Part shown: in pieces, positions 1-5,200 of the stretch
How the letters are laid out: each line of letters opens with the position of its first letter
How positions within the stretch are numbered: position 1 is the first letter of the stretch
Source of the DNA: an uncultured Bacillus sp.
Lineage (GTDB): Bacteria; Bacillota; Bacilli; Bacillales; DSM-1321
Reading direction: 5' to 3'
Assembly (NCBI GenBank): GCA_934215995.1
Contig: CAKQBC010000184.1
Span: forward strand, 1-5,248
DNA: 5,248 bases
Made by a program: the position numbers and the translations under genes
Notes under the pieces: model-generated
What the model saw: the letters and a program-made list of their open reading frames with translations, nothing else
Told to the model about the DNA's origin: nothing
Databases searched by the model: none

Positions 1-724
1 TTTCCCGTACTACCCAGCTTGCAGCTATCAAACCGGCGACTGACGGGACGAATGCATTGGAGGACGGCGGCATTTTGGCTTTTCTGATTACCGCATTATC
101 GTTGCCGACCTCTTTGCGGACATCCTCCCTGATCACGATTGGGCTTTCATCCGAGAATACGACCGGAATGCCCTTTTTAATGCCTTCTTTCCTCAGGCGG
201 GTACGGATCACTTTCGCCAATGGGTCCGTATGCGTCTTGGAAATGTCGGCTATTTGAAAACGTGTCGGATCCATTTTATTGGCGGCCCCCATGCTTGAAA
301 TGACCGGTATATTCCTTTCGAGGCACTCCTTCATCAGATGGATTTTATACACGATTGTATCGGATGCATCAATGACATAATCGAGCCCATAGCTGAAGAA
401 CTCCTCATACGTTTCTTCCGTATAAAACATCTTCAGGGAAATGACCTCACAGTCCGGATTGATATCCGCAATCCTTTCTTTCATCAGGTCCGCCTTGAAC
501 TTCCCTACTGTCGATAACAGCGCATGCAGCTGCCTGTTGACGTTTGTGATGTCGACATCATCCTTATCGACAAGAACCAGGCGCCCTACCCCCGAACGCG
601 CCAAAGCTTCCGCGGCGAAAGAACCGACCCCTCCGATTCCGAGCACCGCAACTGTTGTATTTTTTAAGGTCTCAAGCCCTTCTTTACCTATCGCCAGTTC
701 ATTCCTGGAAAATTGGTGTAGCAT
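1..724 (-). CDS. tcdA: tRNA threonylcarbamoyladenosine dehydratase TcdA (YrvM), 3' end cut off
   Basis: ThiF/E1-like enzyme that uses ATP to dehydrate t6A37 to cyclic t6A in ANN-decoding tRNAs; it acts in the cytoplasm. My translation gives 241 residues, beginning MLHQFSRNEL and open to the window edge; the family is about 254 residues in Bacillus, so roughly a dozen C-terminal residues are missing. The nucleotide-binding GIGGVG is at residues 29-34 after a hydrophobic strand. The VDKDDVDITNVNRQ block at 52-65 carries the E1-type Asn and Arg-Gln residues, DASD is at 119-122, and the C-terminal KMPPSSNAFVPSVAGL at 217-232 is typical of this subfamily rather than of MoeB or ThiF. ATG at 724 is chosen because an in-frame TGA lies at 733-731; a modest GGAG sits 10 bases upstream. 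A likely sigma-A promoter lies at 866-837. The position downstream of aspS and 6S RNA matches B. subtilis. Confidence 0.96.
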   Translation of the reverse strand, partial: MLHQFSRNELAIGKEGLETLKNTTVAVLGIGGVGSFAAEALARSGVGRLVLVDKDDVDITNVNRQLHALLSTVGKFKADLMKERIADINPDCEVISLKMFYTEETYEEFFSYGLDYVIDASDTIVYKIHLMKECLERNIPVISSMGAANKMDPTRFQIADISKTHTDPLAKVIRTRLRKEGIKKGIPVVFSDESPIVIREDVRKEVGNDNAVIRKAKMPPSSNAFVPSVAGLIAASWVVRE

Positions 725-836
725 CCCGTTTCAACTCCATTATCTATGCTTATTGTTTCTTTGGCCGTCCATCTTTTTTCTGTTTGTCTGGCTGTCATGG
801 GACCAAAACTGCTTTCATGCTTGAATAGCTATCTCT

Positions 837-866
837 TTTATATCCTATAGGCCTGCTTATTATCAA
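837..866 (-). promoter_or_regulatory. Probable sigma-A promoter of tcdA
   Basis: On the minus strand TTGATA (866-861) and TATAAA (842-837) are separated by 18 bases, in an AT-rich setting upstream of tcdA. Transcription would begin near 830 and give a leader of about 105 bases. The -35 matches the consensus at four of six positions and the -10 at five. A 3' alternative is not obvious, but readthrough from the 6S RNA side could also supply transcription. Confidence 0.5.
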
Positions 867-965
867 GCAATACTGTTTTTTTATATAGGGCTTCAAAACA
901 ACACTAAAATATAACATAGCCTTTATATAAAAGTGGTATGCCTATTTTATACCCGTAATTATGGG

Positions 966-1039
966 CCGTAAGACTCCTTCCGGCATTCAGCGTGCGAATA
1001 AGCCGCGGGATATACGCCGAATTTCGTTTCGCCTTACGA
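966..1039 (-). other. Nested inverted repeat, possible structured RNA
   Basis: On the minus strand UCGUAAGGC (1039-1031) pairs with GUCUUACGG (974-966). Inside it UUCGGCGU (1021-1014) pairs with AUGCCGGA (986-979). The two helices are split by an internal loop of 9 and 4 bases and enclose a 27-base apical region. All four non-Watson-Crick pairs are G-U on the minus-strand RNA and would be A-C mismatches on the plus strand. A competing small hairpin, UUUCG/CGAAA at about 1040-1026, is also possible. No promoter is evident directly in front of it; the preceding 6S terminator ends at 1051. I do not recognise the family. Confidence 0.35.
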
Positions 1040-1050
1040 AAGTAAACAAG

Positions 1051-1079
1051 AAAAAACGGAGTATCTGCCTGATACTCCG
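1051..1079 (-). terminator. Rho-independent terminator downstream of 6S RNA
   Basis: Perfect 9-bp stem CGGAGTATC (1079-1071) and GATACTCCG (1065-1057) with loop AGGCA, followed by six T (1056-1051) on the minus strand. It is the first terminator-like structure after both aspS and the 6S RNA, so it probably ends both transcripts. Confidence 0.9.
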
Positions 1080-1106
1080 CGTTATAAGTCTACAGTTATG
1101 TATACC

Positions 1107-1297
1107 GAAAGAGTCCCGATTGTGCCGTTTATCGCCTTGGTTTTGAACCCGCTCTCCGCAGGTGGGTGCTCTGCCCGCCGTCTTTGTAAGTCCACTTAAA
1201 AGAGGCATTTACGCAACAGCGGAACGTGGGCTCCCGTAACTATAAGTGTTCGGTCAAAACTTATAGGTTTAAGCAACGTACACATCAGGACTCTCAC
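1107..1297 (-). ncRNA. ssrS: 6S RNA (6S-1 / BsrA type)
   Basis: 6S RNA mimics an open promoter, binds sigma-A RNA polymerase and serves as template for a short product RNA (pRNA). The fold is visible. The closing stem is AGAGUCC (1294-1288) with GGACUCU (1116-1110), then UGUGU-A-CGU (1284-1276) with ACGGCACA (1128-1121) around one bulged A. A large central bubble follows, then an upper stem such as GAGCCC with GGGUUC and CCGC with GCGG. The block ACAAAGACGGCGGGCAGAGC (1186-1167) and the CACCCACCTGCGGAG that follows are characteristic of Bacillus 6S-1. The length of about 191 bases fits the B. subtilis mature RNA of about 190. The location between aspS and yrvM is also the B. subtilis one. Ends are estimated from the closing stem and the promoter; a few bases of 5' trimming are possible. 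Reading frames across this stretch are spurious. Confidence 0.95.
1248..1261 (-). other. pRNA template in the 6S RNA central bubble
   Basis: The 6S RNA strand here reads AGUUUUGACCGAAC, so polymerase copying it would make GUUCGGUCAAAACU, starting with G opposite C1248. As I recall, this is the same 14-mer as reported for B. subtilis 6S-1. It lies in the 5' strand of the central bubble, where the template is expected. Confidence 0.8.
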
Positions 1298-1303
1298 TTA
1301 TTG

Positions 1304-1332
1304 ACTATATGGTAGCATTTTCAGCTGTTTAA
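1304..1332 (-). promoter_or_regulatory. Promoter of 6S RNA
   Basis: TATAGT (1309-1304) is a good sigma-A -10, placing the start at about 1298-1297, where the 6S sequence begins. The -35 is weak: TTAAAC (1332-1327) at 17 bases, or TAAACA (1331-1326) at 16. The promoter begins only 23 bases after the aspS stop codon. Confidence 0.65.
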
Positions 1333-1355
1333 TTCAAGTGGACCGATATAGGAAA

Positions 1356-3131
1356 TTATTCCTTTTTTTCACCTGTAAGCGCAAGCCTTAGCTCCGCCAA
1401 TTGCTCCGGATCGACACGGCTAGGCGCTTCTGTCAGCAGATCGCTCGCACTTGCTGTTTTCGGGAATGCGATTGTATCGCGCAAGTTCGTTCTGCCGGCA
1501 AGGAGCATGACCAAGCGGTCCAATCCAAGGGCAATTCCTCCATGAGGCGGTGTACCGTATTCGAACGCTTCGAGAAGGAATCCGAATTGGGCTTGAGCCT
1601 CTTCATCCGAGAATCCGAGCGCAGAAAGCATTTTCATCTGTACGTCCCTTTCGAAGATACGGAGTGACCCTCCTCCAAGCTCATATCCGTTCAACACGAT
1701 GTCATAGGCTTGGGCGCGGACGTTTTGCGGCTCGCTTTCAAGCAGGTGTAAATCCTCCCTGAACGGCATTGTGAATGGGTGGTGTGCCGCAAAGTAGCGT
1801 TTTGCTTCCGGATCATATTCAAGCAGCGGCCAGTCTGTCACCCACAGGAAGTTGAATGCCTCATTGTCGATAAGGCCCATTTCTTTCCCAAGCTTCAGGC
1901 GAAGTGCGCCAAGCGCTTCAGCAACAACCATTTTATTATCGGCTACAAACAACAGAAGATCGCCTTCTTGCGCTTCCAATGCTACCATAAGGCTTTCCGC
2001 TTCCTCGCCTGCGAAGAACTTGGAAATCGGTCCTTTCAGTCCGTCGCTCTCGACCTTCATCCAAGCCAGGCCTTTTGCACCGTAAACGGCTGCGAATGCG
2101 CCCAGTGCATCGATGTCTTTCCTTGAATAGTTGGATGCAGCGCCTTTTACATTGATTGCTTTCACTTGGCCGCCATTTTTGACTGCACTTGCGAAAACTT
2201 TGAAGCTGCTGTCTTTAACGATTTCTGATACATCAACCAATTCCATTGCGAAGCGTGTATCAGGCTTATCGGAACCGTAACGGGCCATTGCATCAGCATA
2301 TGTCAGCCTTGGGAATGGTAGCGTAACATCGATTCCTTTAACGTCTTTCATCACTTTAGCCATCATTTGCTCTGTCATTGCCATGATGTCTTCCTGGCTC
2401 ATGAAGCTCGTTTCGATATCGATTTGCGTGAATTCCGGCTGGCGGTCTGCACGTAAGTCCTCATCACGGAAGCAGCGCGCGATTTGGTAATACCGTTCGA
2501 AACCGGAAACCATCAACAGCTGTTTGAAAAGCTGAGGGCTTTGCGGCAATGCATAGAACTCACCGTCATGGACACGGCTTGGGACAAGGTAGTCACGCGC
2601 CCCTTCCGGCGTGCTTTTCGTAAGCATTGGTGTTTCAATGTCAAGGAAGCCTTCGGAATCCAGGAACTCACGGACCGATTTTGTTGTTTGATGGCGCATT
2701 TTGAACGTTTCAAACATAACCGGGCGGCGAAGATCCAGGTAACGGTATTTCAAGCGTGTTTCTTCGGAAGCATCCACTTTGTCGCTGATCACGAACGGCG
2801 ACGGTTTTGCTTCATTTATAATCGTAAGCTTTGTTGCATGGATTTCAATTTTACCTGTTTTCAGGTTGTTGTTGATTGTGCCTTCCTGGCGGGCAACAAC
2901 TGTTCCTTCAACGCTCAATACAAATTCATTGCGGACTTTTTCCGCTGTATCAAGCGCTTCTTTTGATACATCAGGATTGAAGACGATTTGCACAAGCCCT
3001 GTGCGGTCGCGAAGGTCGACGAAAATCAGCCCTCCGAGATCCCGTCTTTTCTGAACCCATCCTTTTAACGTAATTTTTTCTCCAATTGCTGTTTCCGGAA
3101 CTTCTCCGCAAAAATATGTTCTGCCAAACAT
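1356..3131 (-). CDS. aspS: Aspartyl-tRNA synthetase, bacterial type
   Basis: Class IIb synthetase that attaches Asp to tRNA-Asp, and possibly also to tRNA-Asn in this lineage. Its 591 residues match the usual bacterial length. Domains in order: OB-fold anticodon-binding domain (about 1-105, with [11 protein letters not shown] at 24-34); catalytic core with motif 1 ([10 protein letters not shown], 161-170), the Asp-binding [10 protein letters not shown] (197-206) and motif 2 ([20 protein letters not shown], 218-237); the bacterial GAD insertion (about 288-425); motif 3 ([11 protein letters not shown], 536-546). Active-site residues look intact. ATG at 3131 follows GGGAGG (3146-3141) by 9 bases, and hisS ends 15 bases upstream with its stop beside this site, so the two are co-translated from the T-box-controlled transcript. 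No terminator follows before the 6S promoter. Position 32 is Leu (tRNA-Asp-specific type) but position 84 is Gly (non-discriminating type). Confidence 0.99.
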   Translation of the reverse strand: MFGRTYFCGEVPETAIGEKITLKGWVQKRRDLGGLIFVDLRDRTGLVQIVFNPDVSKEALDTAEKVRNEFVLSVEGTVVARQEGTINNNLKTGKIEIHATKLTIINEAKPSPFVISDKVDASEETRLKYRYLDLRRPVMFETFKMRHQTTKSVREFLDSEGFLDIETPMLTKSTPEGARDYLVPSRVHDGEFYALPQSPQLFKQLLMVSGFERYYQIARCFRDEDLRADRQPEFTQIDIETSFMSQEDIMAMTEQMMAKVMKDVKGIDVTLPFPRLTYADAMARYGSDKPDTRFAMELVDVSEIVKDSSFKVFASAVKNGGQVKAINVKGAASNYSRKDIDALGAFAAVYGAKGLAWMKVESDGLKGPISKFFAGEEAESLMVALEAQEGDLLLFVADNKMVVAEALGALRLKLGKEMGLIDNEAFNFLWVTDWPLLEYDPEAKRYFAAHHPFTMPFREDLHLLESEPQNVRAQAYDIVLNGYELGGGSLRIFERDVQMKMLSALGFSDEEAQAQFGFLLEAFEYGTPPHGGIALGLDRLVMLLAGRTNLRDTIAFPKTASASDLLTEAPSRVDPEQLAELRLALTGEKKE

Positions 3132-3146
3132 CCCTATTTTCCTCCC

Positions 3147-4415
3147 TTATTGCTGCTTCTTGAATTCTTCGATAAACGTCTGTAAACCAAGTTCCTGCTG
3201 TTCCCCGGTTTCCATGTTTTTCAATGTTATTTTGCCGTTGTCAAGCTCATTATCCCCCAATACGGCAACGAAACGTGCGTGAACACGGTCAGCCGCTTTG
3301 AATTGGGCTTTTATTTTCCGGTCATTATAGTCTTTGTCAGCCGAAAATCCGTTCAGGCGCAGCTCGTTGACAAGCTTCACACTGTAATCCTTGGCACGTT
3401 CGCCAAGAGCGACCACATAAATGTCTGTGGATTTTTCAATCGGAAGTTCGATTCCTTCCGCAGCCAAAGCAGCGATCAGGCGTTCAATGCTGAGGGCAAA
3501 ACCGATTCCCGGTGTTTCCGGCCCTCCGAACTGTTCAACAAGCCCATTGTAACGGCCGCCTCCGCATAGAGTCGTGATGGCGCCGAACCCTTTTGCATCG
3601 CTCATGATTTCAAAGGCAGTGTGGTTGTAGTAGTCCAGCCCGCGCACAAGCGTTGCATCGACCGTATAAGGGATATCCATGTCCTCCAAGTGCTTCAGCA
3701 CTTTATCGAAATACGCTTTTGATTCATCATTAAGATACTCCAGAATCGAAGGGGCTGTCTTCATCAATTCGTGGTCACGGTCTTTCTTGCAGTCCAAAAT
3801 GCGCAGCGGGTTCTTCTCCAGGCGGCTTTGGCAATCGCTGCAGAATTCCCCGATATGCGGCTTGAAGTGTGAAATGAGCGCTTCACGGTGTTTCGTCCGG
3901 CTTTCTGTATCGCCAAGCGAATTGATGACCAGCTTCAGTTCCTTAAGCCCGAGGCTGCGGTACATATTCATCGCCAGGCTGATCACTTCTGCATCAATGG
4001 CTGGATCTGCACTTCCCAATGCCTCCACCCCGAATTGTACGAATTGGCGGAAACGGCCGGCTTGCGGCCTTTCATAGCGGAACATAGGCCCATAATAGAA
4101 TAGCTTCACAGGCTGGGTAGCCCAACCGAACATCTTATTTTCGACGAAGGAACGAACGGCTGCCGCTGTCCCTTCAGGGCGAAGCGTAATGCTTCTGTCG
4201 CCGCGGTCCGTGAACGTATACATTTCCTTCTGGACAATGTCGGTTGTTTCCCCGACCCCTCTGGAAAACACTTCTGTATGTTCAAAAATCGGCGTCCTGA
4301 TTTCCTGGTATTGATATTTTCTGCATAAATCCCTGGATACACTTTCAATGTACTGCCATATCGGTGTTTGTTCAGGCAATAAATCCTGTGTCCCCCTTGG
4401 AATCTGTAAATTCAT
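3147..4415 (-). CDS. hisS: Histidyl-tRNA synthetase
   Basis: Class IIa synthetase that charges tRNA-His. The 422 residues are normal for the family. It begins with [14 protein letters not shown], the typical HisRS start. Motif 1 region is about 38-60. Motif 2 is [20 protein letters not shown] at 106-125, with Arg113 and Arg121. The histidine-specific blocks are [14 protein letters not shown] (256-269, containing the conserved catalytic-type Arg258) and GGGRYN (285-290). Motif 3 is [11 protein letters not shown] (303-313). The C-terminal anticodon-binding domain runs from about 329 to the end. Cys192, Cys195 and Cys209 lie in the insertion between motif 2 and the His blocks. ATG at 4415 is supported by GGGAGG 7 bases upstream. 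It is first in the operon with aspS and is controlled by the T-box leader just upstream. Confidence 0.99.
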   Translation of the reverse strand: MNLQIPRGTQDLLPEQTPIWQYIESVSRDLCRKYQYQEIRTPIFEHTEVFSRGVGETTDIVQKEMYTFTDRGDRSITLRPEGTAAAVRSFVENKMFGWATQPVKLFYYGPMFRYERPQAGRFRQFVQFGVEALGSADPAIDAEVISLAMNMYRSLGLKELKLVINSLGDTESRTKHREALISHFKPHIGEFCSDCQSRLEKNPLRILDCKKDRDHELMKTAPSILEYLNDESKAYFDKVLKHLEDMDIPYTVDATLVRGLDYYNHTAFEIMSDAKGFGAITTLCGGGRYNGLVEQFGGPETPGIGFALSIERLIAALAAEGIELPIEKSTDIYVVALGERAKDYSVKLVNELRLNGFSADKDYNDRKIKAQFKAADRVHARFVAVLGDNELDNGKITLKNMETGEQQELGLQTFIEEFKKQQ

Positions 4416-4450
4416 CTATAGTCCTCCCTGCTTACCGGTTAATTTTTTAT

Positions 4451-4505
4451 AAAAAACAAAAAGACCCCCATCCCTTGTAAAAATCATTTACAAGGGACGA
4501 GAGTC
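4451..4505 (-). terminator. T-box conditional terminator
   Basis: The minus strand forms a 19-bp stem: GACUCUCG plus UCCCUUGUAAA (4505-4487) against UUUACAAGGGA plus UGGGGGUC (4481-4463), loop UGAUU. It is followed by TTTTT-G-TTTTTT (4462-4451). The inner 11 bp are perfect and the outer 8 include three G-U pairs. Its 5' arm also pairs with the T-box core to make the antiterminator. Confidence 0.95.
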
Positions 4506-4515
4506 TGTCATTTCC

Positions 4516-4529
4516 CGTGGTGCCACCCT
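4516..4529 (-). promoter_or_regulatory. T-box core with tRNA acceptor-binding bulge
   Basis: AGGGTGGCACCACG matches the conserved T-box. The bulge UGGC (4525-4522) pairs with the tRNA 3' end; its last base C calls for a discriminator base G73. AGGG pairs with CCCU and CGGGA with UCUCG downstream to form the antiterminator. G73 fits tRNA-Asn and tRNA-Asp but not bacterial tRNA-His, which has C73. Confidence 0.95.
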
Positions 4530-4753
4530 AATTCAAAATGCAAAAAGCATTTCCTCTGGCAGTTAACGCCTGCGAACGTCCTCTTCCTACTAAAGCGGCT
4601 GGCCCTCTTTCAGAAAGGAACCTACGGAGTGTTCCTTCATTAAGATTCGCAGTAGGAAAGCTTGCAGCCTATGGCTTTCCCTCTCTTAACCCGAGCTTCT
4701 TAACTACTTTTCTCCATCAACGGTTTTAAAGATACATATGTATTATTTTTATA

Positions 4754-4782
4754 ATGATAATTGTCCCGACCGTCATTGTCAA
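4754..4782 (-). promoter_or_regulatory. Sigma-A promoter of hisS-aspS
   Basis: Consensus -35 TTGACA (4782-4777), 17-base spacer, -10 TATCAT (4759-4754). The predicted start near 4747 lies at the beginning of the T-box leader. Confidence 0.85.
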
Positions 4783-4786
4783 GGCG

Positions 4787-4817
4787 AAAAGACCAAAACG
4801 GCTGAAACGCCGGCTGG
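4787..4817 (-). terminator. Weak terminator-like hairpin before the hisS promoter
   Basis: CGGC (4812-4809) pairs with GCCG (4802-4799) around loop GUUUCA. An outer CCAG pairs with UUGG (4817-4814, 4796-4793, one G-U) across a mismatch. The run is TTTTGGTCTTTT (4798-4787), so the U-tract is interrupted. It is the best candidate for ending the yrzK transcript, but short. Confidence 0.35.
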
Positions 4818-4828
4818 GCAAGAAAGTT

Positions 4829-4896
4829 CTTTTCTTCCATCAGGGGCCATAGCAAGGGCCTGCTGACGGAATCAACCTGATTCCGGAAAAGAAAAG
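4829..4896 (-). other. Candidate three-way-junction RNA element
   Basis: Closing stem: CUUUUC (4896-4891) with GAAAAG (4834-4829), a UU bulge, then UUCC (4888-4885) with GGAA (4838-4835). Inside, hairpin B GGAAUCA-GGU-UGAUUCC (4884-4868) and hairpin C UCAG/CUGA plus GGCC/GGCC (4866-4840) sit almost without linkers; only G4867 and U4839 are unpaired at the junction. All pairs are Watson-Crick, so the strand is not decided by the sequence. I know of no named family with this layout. Confidence 0.35.
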
Positions 4897-4968
4897 CCTT
4901 TTACAGCTGTTTTTGTACACGAAGCAATAATCTTTCTATCACTAGCAAAACAGGTTCATGTATAATCA

Positions 4969-5145
4969 TCATGAGCGGCCTAAATGCTTTTTCAGCTTTT
5001 TCACTTCGTGGACAGGCAAGCCGAACTCACTTGCCAGCTCCACCATGCTGCTGCTTTGCTCACGCTGGATGAAATCATGGAAATCGATGCCGAACAGCTG
5101 GTTCATGCCGTTATGGCTAATATTGTTCTTTTCGGTGCGTTTCAT
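4969..5145 (-). CDS. yrzK: YrzK-like small protein with helix-turn-helix-like C-terminal half
   Basis: A 58-residue cytoplasmic protein of unknown function. It starts MKRTEKNNISHNGMNQLFGI and ends EVKKLKKHLGRS. Residues 34-55 (MVELASEFGLPVHEVKKLKKHL) have the spacing of a helix-turn-helix: a helix with Ala38, Gly42 at the turn, then a lysine-rich second helix. Such short proteins are sometimes labelled sigma-70-like in databases, but no core-binding region is present, so I would not call it a sigma factor. ATG at 5145 has a strong GGGAGG 7 bases upstream. In B. subtilis I recall a small gene, yrzK, just ahead of hisS; the symbol rests on that position and on general resemblance, not on an alignment. 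It is not in the T-box operon: it precedes the hisS promoter. No membrane segment or signal peptide. Confidence 0.8.
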   Translation of the reverse strand: MKRTEKNNISHNGMNQLFGIDFHDFIQREQSSSMVELASEFGLPVHEVKKLKKHLGRS

Positions 5146-5186
5146 CGTTCTTCCTCCCAGTTTGTCAAATCGTCATTCTTATTCTG

Positions 5187-5200
5187 TCCCTTAAAAGGGA
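5187..5200. repeat. Short dyad upstream of yrzK
   Basis: TCCCTT-AA-AAGGGA, 6-bp arms with a 2-base centre, 42 bases upstream of the yrzK start. The spacer is too short for an RNA hairpin with all six pairs, so a protein-binding site is the more natural reading. No clear -35/-10 pair is seen between 5146 and 5248. Confidence 0.3.

Larger units (their letters stand above)
725..1050. other. Non-coding region between 6S RNA terminator and tcdA
   Basis: This 326-base stretch holds no gene I can support. Reading with the genes, it starts with a GC-richer block (1039-966) that forms a nested inverted repeat. A very AT-rich block (about 960-837) follows, with four TATAAA-like boxes. The last hundred bases contain the probable tcdA leader. 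A 5-bp hairpin (GGTAT/ATACC, 953-935) and a TGCTT/AAGCA hairpin (869-854) are the only other dyads seen. Short ATG frames here lack ribosome binding sites. Confidence 0.7.
4451..4747 (-). promoter_or_regulatory. T-box riboswitch leader of hisS-aspS
   Basis: cis-acting RNA that binds an uncharged tRNA and prevents termination. Seen in order: Stem I with lower helix GGAG/CUCC (4715-4712, 4629-4626); specifier loop with 5' AAAAGUAG and 3' UGAAGGAACA (4639-4630); upper helix UUAAGA/UCUUAA (4703-4698, 4645-4640); a distal GGAAAGC/GCUUUCC hairpin with a GGCUGCAAGC-like apical loop. Stem III is AAAUGC/GCAUUU (4552-4536). The T-box core is at 4529-4516 and a terminator follows. UUCCUACU (4657-4650) is also complementary to AGUAGGAA (4591-4584), possibly part of the Stem II region. 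The best specifier reading is AAC (4633-4631), with CAC (4631-4629) overlapping it. Transcription should start near 4747. Confidence 0.97.
4783..4968. other. Non-coding region between yrzK and hisS promoter, rich in dyads
   Basis: No supported gene. It contains a perfect 8-bp hairpin (CGGAATCA/TGATTCCG, 4885-4867), a GGCC/GGCC hairpin extended by TCAG/CTGA (4866-4840), flanking arms CTTTTC and GAAAAG that close both into a three-way junction (4896-4829), and the weak terminator hairpin at 4817-4787. Small ATG frames here have no ribosome binding site and run into the hisS promoter. Confidence 0.6.

Noticed and set aside
688..798. 36-codon minus-strand frame starting MTARQTEK and overlapping the tcdA start
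   Set aside because: No ribosome binding site and it ends inside tcdA in another frame; a coupling role cannot be supported.
441..824. 127-codon plus-strand frame opposite tcdA, with a hydrophobic C-terminal stretch
   Set aside because: Antisense to tcdA and its upstream region; the apparent membrane segment comes from T-rich non-coding DNA, and no ribosome binding site is seen.
961..1146. 61-codon plus-strand frame
   Set aside because: Antisense to 6S RNA, without a ribosome binding site or recognisable content.
987..1208. 73-codon minus-strand frame
   Set aside because: It lies across 6S RNA and its terminator; the RNA fold explains the sequence.
2484..2966. 160-codon plus-strand frame opposite aspS
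   Set aside because: Antisense shadow of the highly conserved AspRS catalytic region; composition follows the complementary codons.
4700..4840. 46-codon minus-strand frame starting MEEKNFL
   Set aside because: No ribosome binding site, and it crosses the hisS promoter and T-box Stem I, whose RNA and promoter signals explain the sequence.
4903..4910. ACAGCTGT palindrome near a T-rich run as a yrzK terminator
   Set aside because: The palindrome has no loop and its flanking bases do not extend the pairing, so it cannot form a terminator hairpin.
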